Assembly (NCBI RefSeq): GCF_004357985.1
Contig: NZ_SMTF01000008.1
Span: forward strand, 1 to 64,000
Reading direction: 5' to 3'
DNA from: Luteimonas aestuarii
GTDB taxonomy: Bacteria; Pseudomonadota; Gammaproteobacteria; Xanthomonadales; Xanthomonadaceae
DNA length: 64,000 bases
Every line of letters starts with the position of its first letter. The first letter of the stretch is position 1. The notes under the pieces were generated by a model that was not told the origin of the DNA, made no database searches, and saw only the letters and a program-made list of their open reading frames with translations. Below, piece by piece: positions 1 to 8,400 of the stretch. A program made the translations under genes and the position numbers.

Positions 1-228
1 GGCTTCTCCAAGACCGGGAACTATGACTCCTTGCCGCCAGCCCCGCCTCCGTCCTTCCTTCCTGATGGAACACCAATTCGCGTGGAACGGCCATCGCACG
101 GCCGCCTGATGAGCTACACCTTCGAACGCATGCGGGACGGGGTGCCAGAAATGAGAGTGGATGTCTCTCCGGGAAGGAGATCTGCCCGCAATGGACGCAC
201 ATGCGTGAGGATGATTGAGATTTTCTGA
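1..228 (+). CDS. C-terminal part of a lipoprotein-like (candidate immunity) protein, cut by window edge
   Basis: The reading frame is open from base 1, so the 5' end lies outside the window. The visible 75 residues match the C-terminus of the intact lipoprotein at 442-1146. The first 123 bases are identical to 919-1041, and the protein then diverges over its last ~34 residues while keeping the GRTC motif and the length. No function can be read from it alone. It appears to be an older or sister copy of the downstream gene, left by a tandem duplication. It may be a complete gene upstream of the window or a fragment; this cannot be decided here. Confidence 0.75.
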   Translation, partial: GFSKTGNYDSLPPAPPPSFLPDGTPIRVERPSHGRLMSYTFERMRDGVPEMRVDVSPGRRSARNGRTCVRMIEIF

Positions 229-367
229 TTTCAGGGAGGAAACCGACATGCCTAGTCTCACCCCGCAAGCCCAGGCCGTCATCGACGCCTTCGGGCAGCA
301 ACCCGGCGTCACCCTGGATCACTTGAACAACCTGCAAGCCGCGATCTTCGCTTCTCCGGTACTGATG
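1..367 (+). repeat. Left copy of a tandem duplication (partner 919-1285)
   Basis: Positions 1-367 align without gaps to 919-1285 at an offset of 918. Bases 1-123 are identical, about 70 bases then diverge, and similarity returns across the end of the lipoprotein gene, the AGGGAGGAAA ribosome binding site and the first ~40 codons of the metallopeptidase gene. It ends abruptly at about 367. The true left boundary is outside the window. Confidence 0.9.
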
Positions 368-379
368 CTACCCCGGTAG
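248..379 (+). pseudogene. Truncated 5' remnant of the HExxH metallopeptidase-like gene
   Basis: This frame starts with ATG at 248 behind the same strong ribosome binding site as the intact gene. It encodes 43 residues, of which the first ~39 match the N-terminus of the protein at 1166-2512 (start MPSLTPQAQAVIDAFG). After the shared stretch the frame runs into unrelated sequence and stops at 377-379. It lacks everything from residue ~40 on, including the HELRH motif, so it cannot be a peptidase. I read it as a duplicate of the effector-like gene cut off by a recombination event at about 367. Confidence 0.8.
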
Positions 380-441
380 TCACCCGATATTCCCGGGCGT
401 ATCGTCCTCTTCAACCCCTCGATGCAACAAGGATGATCTGC

Positions 442-1146
442 ATGCGACCACGCACCTCGCCACTCCTCTTGTCATCGCTTGTACTGGGTGCCTGCGCGCA
501 TGCCCCCGCACAAACGACGCTCGACCAGAATCCCGTCAAGGAGACACCCGCCATGGCCACGCCAACTGACCCCGACACTGCCGGAAAGGACACCTCGCCC
601 ATCACCCCGAAGCTGACTGCGGAACAGGCATTGACCCGATTGCTGGAGTTGATTCGCAGCAGCAGGTTTCGGAGCGACTTCACACCCGAACGCTTGAGCC
701 AAGTCATGGGAGTGGATGTCAAAACCTTTTCGTCCGGCTATTACGGCTACGGCGAGCAGATAAGCGAGGATTGGTGGTATGGGTTCGAAATGCGCGAGGA
801 CCCGAAGTCGGGAGTTCCGTTTTCTTTTAGCTTCAACGAACCTCCGGGAAAATCACCCGACGTGACCGATATCTGCCAACCTGATTTTGAAGAGTTCTCG
901 GCAGAGTTGGAGGCCATGGGCTTCTCCAAGACCGGGAACTATGACTCCTTGCCGCCAGCCCCGCCTCCGTCCTTCCTTCCTGATGGAACACCAATTCGCG
1001 TGGAACGGCCATCGCACGGCCGCCTGATGAGCTACACCTTCAGACGGATCAAGAATGGCCAAAGTGAAATGACCGTAGTCGTCCACCCTGGAAGAGCAGA
1101 TGCCCGCACCGGACGCACATGCGTGTGGATGATTCAAGTTTTCTGA
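442..1146 (+). CDS. Exported lipoprotein, candidate immunity protein for the downstream metallopeptidase
   Basis: This is a 234-residue protein with a basic N-terminus, a hydrophobic stretch and a lipobox (LGAC) at about residues 14-17, so it should be lipid-anchored in the periplasm. ATG 442 is preferred over ATG 433 because AAGGA at 429-433 lies 8 bases before it. The mature part has an Ala/Pro/Thr-rich linker and a compact domain ending with a conserved GRTC motif. I do not recognise a named family. It lies 19 bases before the metallopeptidase-like gene and shares a fate with it (both are duplicated), the arrangement seen for periplasmic lipoprotein immunity proteins of Xanthomonadales type IV secretion effectors. 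The immunity role is inference. GC is visibly below the window average. Confidence 0.8.
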   Translation: MRPRTSPLLLSSLVLGACAHAPAQTTLDQNPVKETPAMATPTDPDTAGKDTSPITPKLTAEQALTRLLELIRSSRFRSDFTPERLSQVMGVDVKTFSSGYYGYGEQISEDWWYGFEMREDPKSGVPFSFSFNEPPGKSPDVTDICQPDFEEFSAELEAMGFSKTGNYDSLPPAPPPSFLPDGTPIRVERPSHGRLMSYTFRRIKNGQSEMTVVVHPGRADARTGRTCVWMIQVF

Positions 1147-1285
1147 TTTCAGGGAGGAAATCGACATGTCCAGTCTCAGTCCGCAAGCCCAGGCCGTCAT
1201 CGACGCCTTCGGGCAGCACCCCGGCGTCACCCAGGATCACTTGAACAACCTGCAAGCCGTGATCTTCGCTTCGCCGGCACTGATC
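919..1285 (+). repeat. Right copy of the tandem duplication (partner 1-367)
   Basis: This segment covers the 3' third of the intact lipoprotein gene, the 19-base spacer with its ribosome binding site, and the first ~40 codons of the intact metallopeptidase gene. It is identical to the left copy over 919-1041 and mosaic after that. Because it lies in intact genes it is probably the functional copy. Confidence 0.9.
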
Positions 1286-2512
1286 GACCAGATCAACGCC
1301 GCAGTAGCGGAGGGGCACCTCAAGGCGATCGTGCCGTTGACCCACCCCAATGCCGGTGGCGAGTACGACCCGCAGAACCAGGCCATGCGCCTGCCCTTGG
1401 ACAGGCTAACCACGCCGCCTCCCGGGCCGGACCAAGCTGATACAGCACTGCACAACGCTGGTGAGATCACCTATGTGCTGGGCCATGAGCTACGGCATGG
1501 CTTCAATCGCATCGCCACACAGGAGGCACAGGCCAAGTTTTCCAACGACGTCCGGGGGATTGCCCAGAACGTCCCACCTCCTCGCGATTACACGGCCCCC
1601 GCCGCTGCCCTGCTGGCCCAGCACCGTCGTGACGAGGCGGGTGCGGAAATCGCCGGCTGGAACGCCATTGTCAGCCGGGTCAAGAGTGCGAATCCGAATC
1701 AAGATCCAAGTCTGCAGGAAATTTTCGAGGCGCAGCAGGGCCGAGTCAGGAACTTCATTGACCAAAGTCAGGACGGGCCGCCTTACACCTACACCCTCAA
1801 ACCCAACCTGACCCTCAACCCCGACATGACGCTCAGCCCCAGTGCGGCCAATCTGGAGGCGATGGGGCAGAACTTCTTCGACAAAGTGGCGGAAAACACC
1901 AGGATCGGCCCGCTCGGCACTTCCGACTACGCCAACTACTACGGCCGCAGTGCGGTGAGCCATATCGCCCAGGTCGAGCGTCACTATCATCCGCCGCAGC
2001 CGGGCATCGCCACGCCGCAGATGGGACTGGATCTGTCGCAGTTGCGGTTGAGCGAGAAACTGCTGGAGGAGAACGGCATCGACCTGGGGCAGCACCAGCA
2101 GCCGCTGCCGTACTACGACTTCGGCAACCAGCCGCCCACGGCGCATCTGTTCCAGCACACCCTCGCCACGCACCAGCACGAGTTGCCCATCGCCACGGAC
2201 ATGCCGAGGTTCGACCCGGCCCGGGAGCGGTCGCAAACCGATCCTGCAGGGCATGACGCCAGCGCCTGGTCCCCGCAACGGCCTGAGGCCGCCCGCGACA
2301 ACAGCATCGATGCCATTTTCGAGCGCCTGACCGATGCGGCCCTGCTTGGCGACCGCGAGGGCATGCGGGCGGCGGTGGAGGACTGGAAGCACTCGCCGGA
2401 CGGCCGCCAGGCCGAACGCGAAGTCAGCGAGTACCTGGCCGCGCAGGCCCGGGCCGAAGCACAGGAAGCCGCACGAGTCCAGGCTCAGACAGGGCCGGTC
2501 CTGGTCCGTTGA
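1166..2512 (+). CDS. HExxH zinc-metallopeptidase-like protein, candidate secreted effector/toxin
   Basis: This 448-residue protein starts 5 bases after AGGGAGGAAA, an excellent ribosome binding site. Residues 107-111 are HELRH, a gluzincin-type HExxH zinc motif, and the glutamates of the RRDEAGAEIAGW stretch (about 157 and 161) are plausible third ligands. No signal peptide or membrane segment is visible, so export would need a contact-dependent system. The C-terminal ~90 residues are charged and Ala/Glu/Arg-rich, as in adaptor or secretion domains, but I could not recognise the XVIPCD motifs of type IV effectors. It follows a lipoprotein gene and precedes a coiled-coil membrane protein. Metallopeptidase activity is inferred from the motif; the toxin role is inferred from context. 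Confidence 0.8.
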   Translation: MSSLSPQAQAVIDAFGQHPGVTQDHLNNLQAVIFASPALIDQINAAVAEGHLKAIVPLTHPNAGGEYDPQNQAMRLPLDRLTTPPPGPDQADTALHNAGEITYVLGHELRHGFNRIATQEAQAKFSNDVRGIAQNVPPPRDYTAPAAALLAQHRRDEAGAEIAGWNAIVSRVKSANPNQDPSLQEIFEAQQGRVRNFIDQSQDGPPYTYTLKPNLTLNPDMTLSPSAANLEAMGQNFFDKVAENTRIGPLGTSDYANYYGRSAVSHIAQVERHYHPPQPGIATPQMGLDLSQLRLSEKLLEENGIDLGQHQQPLPYYDFGNQPPTAHLFQHTLATHQHELPIATDMPRFDPARERSQTDPAGHDASAWSPQRPEAARDNSIDAIFERLTDAALLGDREGMRAAVEDWKHSPDGRQAEREVSEYLAAQARAEAQEAARVQAQTGPVLVR

Positions 2513-2528
2513 TCCCAAGGAGCTGCAC

Positions 2529-3071
2529 ATGACATCGGAAGAGTTGAAGCAACTGACGGTGCGCCTGGGCGCACTGGTACAGGAGTTGGAGCGACAACAC
2601 CTGGCAAGCACGCAGCGCCTCGTGCAGACGGCGCAGGCACTGGACGCGTCCATGCGTCAGGCCAGGGAAGAATTGACGACGGCCATTCGCACCGAGGCGC
2701 GTGCGGCGACGGCGCAGGGGACCGCCGAGGCCGCCGATGCGTTTTCCCGCGCCATGGAAGATGCCATGCATGCGGCCCGGCACACGGCCGAGGAACTGCG
2801 CATCGAAAGTGAGCGACTGCGGCAGGACCGACTCTTCTGGGTCGCGATCGCCTTGACCGCGCTGGCGGTCGGCTCGCTGCTGACCGCAGGCGGCAGCAGC
2901 TATGTGGTGTGGAAGAACAGGCAAACGATGGAAAGAATCGAGTACCAGCTTGAACTGCAGCGACTGGCCGCGTCTGGCGTGCTCGTGCGCTGCGGCGACG
3001 ATCTGTGCGTCCGCATCGGCAGCAAACCGCAGCGGCTCGATGATGAGTACGTCGTACTGCCGAAGCAGTAG
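2529..3071 (+). CDS. Coiled-coil protein with one membrane segment, accessory to the upstream module
   Basis: The ATG at 2529 follows AAGGAG at 2517-2522 by 6 bases. The 180-residue product begins with a long, heptad-like helical region (about residues 1-95, rich in Glu, Gln, Ala and Arg). It then has one hydrophobic segment (about 98-122) and a short C-terminal domain with a CGDDLCVRIG motif whose two cysteines could pair. I do not recognise a family. Its 16-base distance from the metallopeptidase gene suggests one transcript, so it may be a third component such as an anchoring, delivery or secondary protective factor. That is inference. Confidence 0.7.
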   Translation: MTSEELKQLTVRLGALVQELERQHLASTQRLVQTAQALDASMRQAREELTTAIRTEARAATAQGTAEAADAFSRAMEDAMHAARHTAEELRIESERLRQDRLFWVAIALTALAVGSLLTAGGSSYVVWKNRQTMERIEYQLELQRLAASGVLVRCGDDLCVRIGSKPQRLDDEYVVLPKQ

Positions 3072-3103
3072 GGCGCAACCGCTCCCGCCGGCCCCACAAC
3101 GCA

Positions 3104-3127
3104 ACATCCCGGCTTGCGCCGGGATGT
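3104..3127. terminator. Perfect 10-bp hairpin between convergent genes
   Basis: ACATCCCGGC and GCCGGGATGT pair perfectly around a TTGC loop, between the end of the coiled-coil gene and the convergent cytochrome gene. There is no T-tract, so it is either a bidirectional transcription barrier or one unit of a dispersed intergenic palindrome. Confidence 0.5.
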
Positions 3128-3172
3128 CGGGCGATGCGGTGCGGTGCCGGCAGCGCCGGCGCCGCGCCGCGG

Positions 3173-3601
3173 TCAGTGCGCGCCGCGCAGGTCGCGCAAC
3201 TGCGTGGGGCGGGACGCGAAGTAGGCCGCCAGGTCGGCGATCTGCTGGTCGCTGAGGCCGGTGGCCTGCGCCGACATCAGCGCATGGTCGCGGTCGCCAT
3301 CGCGGTACTGTTGCAGGCTGTGCGCCAGGTAATCTCGATACTGCCCGCCGATCTTCGGATAGGTCGGGTCCAGCGGCTCGTTGCCGTCGGCGCCGTGGCA
3401 GTCGATGCAGGATTGGCCGGTGGCCTGGCCTTTTGCGTTGGCCTGCTGTTCGCCTTCGGCAATGCGGCCCTTGGGCAGCCCGGCCGAGGACGACGCGGCA
3501 TGGCCTTCGGCGCCCTCTTCGGGCTGTCCGCCGCAGGCGGCCAGCACCAGGGTGGCGCCGAGGGCAAGGGCGAGGCGGGAGATCCGGGAGCGGTTGGTCA
3601 T
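3173..3601 (-). CDS. Monoheme c-type cytochrome, lipoprotein
   Basis: This 142-residue protein has a lipobox (LAAC, about residues 19-22), an Ala/Gly/Glu linker, and a class I cytochrome c domain with one CIDCH heme-binding motif. A methionine in the DHALMSAQ stretch is the likely second heme iron ligand. The last helix (DQQIADLAAYFAS) is typical of cytochrome c553/c4 domains. It should carry electrons at the periplasmic face of a membrane. ATG 3601 lies 8 bases beyond the stop of the second cytochrome gene at 3610-4002, so the two are surely co-transcribed and look like a split diheme c4. The redox partner is unknown. Confidence 0.9.
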   Translation of the reverse strand: MTNRSRISRLALALGATLVLAACGGQPEEGAEGHAASSSAGLPKGRIAEGEQQANAKGQATGQSCIDCHGADGNEPLDPTYPKIGGQYRDYLAHSLQQYRDGDRDHALMSAQATGLSDQQIADLAAYFASRPTQLRDLRGAH

Positions 3602-3609
3602 GGCGCGCC

Positions 3610-4002
3610 TCACTTCTGCAGGCCGGAGAGGAACGCCGCGATGTCGGCGATGTCCTGGTCGGAGAAGCTCTGCGCCTGCGCCTGCATCGTCGGATGCTTG
3701 CGCGTGCCCTTGCGGTACTCCTGCAATGCGTTGTTGAGGTAGACGGCCGACTGGCCACCGATCAACGGCACGTGGTAGTGCGGATAGATGTTGCGATAGC
3801 CCTCGACGCCGTGGCAGCCGATGCAGGTGTAGGTGAGCTGGCGGCCGGTATCGGCATCGCCGGTCAGCGCGGCGGGTGCTGCGGCTGCCGCGGCCGGGGC
3901 GGCCTCGGCTGCGGGGGAGGCGTCCTGTGCGTCCTGCGCGACCACTGCGTATGAAAGCGCGGCAAGGGCGAGGGTGGCGGCGATCGTCAACGGTCGCGTC
4001 AT
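3610..4002 (-). CDS. Monoheme c-type cytochrome, periplasmic
   Basis: This 130-residue protein has a cleavable signal peptide (cut probably after AVVAQ), an Ala/Pro-rich linker and a cytochrome c domain with one CIGCH motif. The likely axial methionine is in the KHPTMQAQ stretch and the C-terminal helix reads DQDIADIAAFLSG. It is the first gene of a two-gene unit with the lipoprotein cytochrome at 3173-3601, which has the same layout. A role in periplasmic electron transfer is firm from the motif; donor and acceptor cannot be told. Confidence 0.9.
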   Translation of the reverse strand: MTRPLTIAATLALAALSYAVVAQDAQDASPAAEAAPAAAAAAPAALTGDADTGRQLTYTCIGCHGVEGYRNIYPHYHVPLIGGQSAVYLNNALQEYRKGTRKHPTMQAQAQSFSDQDIADIAAFLSGLQK

Positions 4003-4353
4003 GTCGTGTTCCGCAATCCTGTTTGGCTGTTGGGGCTGGCTCGGGTTCCGGATCGTGCCGCCACGCGATGCGTCGGCGCGATATCGCGGCAGTATAGCTT
4101 GCGGTCAAGCGGCTGTTAATGATCCGTTCCCGCGGTGGCGTCGAGCCCGGGCGAAAATATCGCGGGGATCGCATCCGGCACCTGACACAGGTGCCGCATC
4201 CGGGCGGACCGTTTTCGCGGACGCCGCCCGAATCGGGTACCGGCGTTTCCTCTCTCGCGGCGACCACGCCGCTCGTCACCATGACCTCTGGCGGATGCGA
4301 CCGCCCGGTTTGGTGATATACCTTGCTACAACACCATAGGGGCCAGCTTCACC
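4003..4353. other. Divergent intergenic region between cytochrome and efflux operons
   Basis: These 351 bases separate the divergent cytochrome pair and the RND efflux operon and must hold both promoters. I see no convincing gene. Near the efflux side, TGGTG (4311-4315) and CACCA (4332-4336) form an inverted pair 16 bases apart that could be a repressor site, but it is too short to trust. The middle part is GC-rich without clear sigma-70 boxes. Confidence 0.5.
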
Positions 4354-5475
4354 ATGTCGACTCAACGTGTCTTCCACGGCGTCCGCCTGCTTCCGATTGC
4401 CGCCTTGCTGGCCTTCACGCTCGCCCTCGTCGGCTGCAAGGGTGGGGGTGACGCCGAGGCCAAGGAGGCCGACAAGGGGCCGGATGCAGTCCCGGTGGAG
4501 GTGACCCAGGTCGCTCGGCGGCCCATCGCGGCCAGCTACGCCAACACTGCCAACCTCGAGCCGGTGGCCGAGTCGCAGGTGGTCGCCAAGACCTCCGGCG
4601 TGGCGCTGCAGGTACTGGTGGAGGAGGGCCAGCAGGTGCGCGCAGGCCAGGTGCTGGTGCGCATCGACCCGGACCGTGCGCGCCTGCAGGCCGCCCAGAG
4701 TTCGGCGCAGTTGCAGAAGCTGGAGGCCAACTACCGCCGTGCGCAACAGCTGGCGGCGCAGCAGATGGTGAGCGCCAACGACCTCGACCAGTTGCGCTTC
4801 GACCTTGAGAACGCGCGCGCGGTGAACCGCCTGGCCAACCTGGAACTGTCGTACACCAACGTGGTTGCGCCGATTTCCGGCGTGGTCGCGTCGCGCTCGA
4901 TCAAGTCCGGCAACTTCGTGCAGATCAACACGCCGATCGTGCGCATCATCGACGCGTCCCGCCTCGAGGCCACGCTGGACGTGCCCGAGCGCGAGATCGC
5001 CACGCTCAAGCCCGGCCTGCCGGTGCGGCTGCAGGTCGACGCGCTGCCGGGGCGGACGTTCGAGGGCCTGGTGGATCGCGTGGCGCCGGTCGTGGACGGT
5101 GGAAGCGGCACGTTCCGGGTCATCTCCGCGTTCGACGGCAGTGATGCGCTGCAGCCGGGCATGTTCGGGCGCCTGCGCATCGACTACGACCAGCGCGCCA
5201 ATGCATTGACCATCCCCCGCCTGGCGTTGCTGGACGACGAGGGCGAACCGGCGGTCTATGTGGTCCGCGACGGCAAGGCGGTCCGCGTGCAGGTGGCGCT
5301 GGGCTACCAGGATGGTGCCTTCGTGGAAGTGCGCGAGGGGCTGGCCGAGGGCGACGCGGTGGTCACCGCCGGCAAGGTGGCGCTGCGTGACGGCAGCGCG
5401 GTGCAGGTGATCGGGCCGCAGCTGGCGGACGCCGCGGGCGCTGCCGTTGGCGACGGCAACGGCGAACTGCAATGA
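4354..5475 (+). CDS. RND efflux periplasmic adaptor (membrane fusion) lipoprotein
   Basis: This 373-residue HlyD/AcrA-type adaptor has a signal peptide ending in a lipobox (LVGC, Cys 28). A biotinyl-lipoyl-like half (SQVVAKTSGVALQVLVEEGQ) follows, then an alpha-hairpin of about residues 110-160, the second lipoyl half (APISGVVASRSIKSG), and beta-barrel and membrane-proximal domains. It would link the inner-membrane pumps encoded next to it to an outer-membrane channel, which is not encoded here. The stop overlaps the start of the first RND permease (ATGA at 5472), so translation is coupled. The substrate is unknown. Confidence 0.93.
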   Translation: MSTQRVFHGVRLLPIAALLAFTLALVGCKGGGDAEAKEADKGPDAVPVEVTQVARRPIAASYANTANLEPVAESQVVAKTSGVALQVLVEEGQQVRAGQVLVRIDPDRARLQAAQSSAQLQKLEANYRRAQQLAAQQMVSANDLDQLRFDLENARAVNRLANLELSYTNVVAPISGVVASRSIKSGNFVQINTPIVRIIDASRLEATLDVPEREIATLKPGLPVRLQVDALPGRTFEGLVDRVAPVVDGGSGTFRVISAFDGSDALQPGMFGRLRIDYDQRANALTIPRLALLDDEGEPAVYVVRDGKAVRVQVALGYQDGAFVEVREGLAEGDAVVTAGKVALRDGSAVQVIGPQLADAAGAAVGDGNGELQ

Positions 5476-8400
5476 ACCGGATTGAAGACGACATGGCTGG
5501 CGCCCACGCGGGCCCCGGTCCGGGGGAACGCGCCCGCGGCGGCCTGATCGAGTTCTCCACCCGGCGCCGCGTGACCGTGGCGATGGTGACGATCAGCCTG
5601 CTGCTGTTCGGATGGATCGCGCTGGGCAACCTCAAGGTCAACCTGCTGCCCGACCTCAGCTTCCCCACGCTGACCGTGCGCACCGAATACACCGGCGCGG
5701 CACCGGCCGAGATCGAGACCCTGGTCAGCCAGCCGGTGGAAGAGGCACTGGGCGTGGTGAAGGGCCTGCGCAAGATGCGGTCGGTCTCGCGCACCGGGCA
5801 GAGCGACGTGGTGCTGGAGTTCGCCTGGGGTACCGACATGGACCAGGCCAGCCTGGAGGTACGCGACAAACTGGAATCGCTGCGCCTGCCGCTGGAGGTC
5901 GCGCCGCCGGTGCTGCTGCGCTTCAATCCCTCGACCGAGCCGATCCTGCGCCTGGCGCTGGCGGCGAAGGGCGAGGGCGATCCGGTGCGCCAGCTCACCG
6001 AGCTGCGCCGCTACGCCGACGACGACCTGAAGAAGAAGCTCGAACCGGTGCCTGGCGTGGCCGCGGTGCGCGTCGGCGGCGGGCTGGAAGACGAGATCCA
6101 GGTCGAACTGGACACCCAGCAACTGGCGCGGATCGGCCTGCCGGTCGAGAACGTGATCCAGCGCCTGCGGCAGGAGAACGTGAACCTGTCCGGCGGTCGC
6201 CTGGAACAGGGCACGCAGCGTTACCTCGTGCGCACGGTGAACCAGTTCGCGGGCGTGGAGGAAATCCGCAACATGCTGGTCGCCACGCAGTCGGCGGACA
6301 CCGGCGCCAGCAGCGGCAACAGCGAGGTCGCGCGCATCGCCGCGGCGTCCGGCGATGCCGCGGTGATGGCCGCCGCGATGGCCTCACAGGGCAGCACCGG
6401 CAGCAATGCCGTCGCCGACGGGCGCGCCGTGCGCCTGCGCGACGTGGCCCAGGTGCGCCAGGGGTATCGCGAACGCGAGTCGATCATCCGCCTCGATGGC
6501 CGTGAAGCGGTCGAGCTGGCGATCTACAAGGAGGGCGACGCGAACACCGTCGCCACCGCCGATGCGGTGCATGCGCGCATCGCGCAGTTGCAGAAGGAAC
6601 TTCCGCCGGACATCGAGTTGCGCGTGGTCGACGACCAGGCCAAGTTCATCCGCGCCGCGATCTCGGACGTCAAGTTCGACGCGGTGCTGGGCGGCACGCT
6701 GGCGATCCTGATCATCTTCCTGTTCCTGCGCAACGGCTGGAGCACGTTCGTGGTCGGGCTGTCGCTGCCGGTGTCGATCATCGCCACCTTCTTCTTCATG
6801 GACCAGCTGGGGCTGAGCCTCAACGTGATGTCGCTCAGTGGCCTGGCGTTGGCGACCGGACTGGTGGTGGACGACTCGATCGTGGTGCTGGAAAGCATCG
6901 CCAAGGCCCGCGAGCGTGGCATGGGGGTGCTCGAAGCGGCCATCGCGGGTACGCGCGAAGTCAGCATGGCGGTGGTGGCGTCCACGCTGACGCTGATCGC
7001 GGTGTTCCTGCCGCTGGTGTTCGTCGACGGCATCGCCGGGCAACTGTTCCGCGACCAGGCGATCACCGTGGCATTGGCAGTGGCGATTTCACTGGCGGTG
7101 GCGATGACGCTGATCCCGATGCTCAGCGCACTGAAAAGCGATTCTTCGCTGCGTTTCGCCGACGAGCCGCCGCGCGAGCGCTGGCGCCCGCGGAAGGTTT
7201 GGCAGAAACCCTTCGCCGCGGTGGTGCGCGGGATCGGTGCGGTGCTGTACTGGCTCTGGTTCGGCATCGCATGGGTGCTGGTGCGTGCGTGGCGCCTGCT
7301 GGTGGCTGTCGTTGGCCCGGTGATGCGCAAGGCCAGCGACCTGGCGATGAAGCCCTACGACGCGGCCGAACGCGGTTACCTGCGCTTGCTGCCGGGCGCA
7401 TTGCGTCGGCCGGGGCTGGTGCTGGGCGTGGCGGGTGCCTGTTTCGTCGCCACGCTGGCAATCGTGCCGATGCTGGGCACCGACCTGATCCCGCAGCTGG
7501 CGCAGGATCGTTTCGAAATGACCGTCAAGCTGCCACCCGGCACGCCGCTGCGTGAAACCGACCGGGTGATGCGCGACGTACAGGCCGGGCATGCGGACGA
7601 TGACGCCATCGATGCGCTCTTCGGCTACAGCGGATCCGGAACGCGGCTGGACGCCAACCCGACCGACAGCGGGGAGAACGTCGGCAAGCTGACGATCGTG
7701 ATGGCCGATGGTGGCAGCCGTGCGATCGAGGCTTCGCTGACCGAACGGCTGCGCGACACCATGTCGCGCATCCCGGGCGTGCAGGTCGATTTTAGCCGAC
7801 CGGCACTGTTCAGTTTCTCCACGCCGCTGGAGATCGAACTGCGTGGCCAGGACCTCGACAGCCTGGCCGTGGCCGGCCAGCGCATAGCCGCGCTGCTGCG
7901 CGCGAACCCGCAGTATGCGGACGTGAAATCCACGGTCGAGCAGGGCGCGCCGGAGATCCAGGTGCTGTTCGACCAGACCCGCGCCGGCGCGCTGGGCCTG
8001 ACCACGCGCGACGTGGCCGATGCCGTGGTGCGCAGCGTGCGCGGCGAGGTGGCGACCCGTTACAACTTCCGCGACCGCAAGATCGACGTGCTGGTGCGCG
8101 CACAGGAGGACCAGCGTGATTCCGTCGAGGCGATCCGTAACCTGATCGTCAATCCGCAGGCCGCGCGTCCGGTGCGGCTGTCCGCGGTGGCGGACGTGGT
8201 CGCGACCACTGGCCCTTCCGAGATCCACCGCGCCGACCAGGTGCGCGTGGCGGTGGTGTCGGCCAACCTGCGCGGCATCGACCTGGGCACGGCGGTGTCC
8301 GACGTGCGACGGATGGTGGCCGAGAACCCGCTGGGTGCCGGCGTGTCGATGCACATCGGCGGGCAGGGCGAGGAGCTTTCGCAATCGATCGCGTCCCTGC

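Noticed and set aside
1166-2512. Calling the metallopeptidase a proven type IV secretion effector with XVIPCD
   Set aside because: The C-terminal region lacks the motifs I know for XVIPCD, so only the weaker context argument was kept.
4311-4336. TGGTG/CACCA inverted pair before the efflux operon as an operator
   Set aside because: Five-base arms 16 bases apart are too common by chance, and no regulator gene is adjacent.
4276-5472. 398-codon open frame on the minus strand opposite the efflux adaptor
   Set aside because: It is the antisense shadow of a clearly coding gene in high-GC DNA, with His/Arg/Gln-rich nonsense composition.
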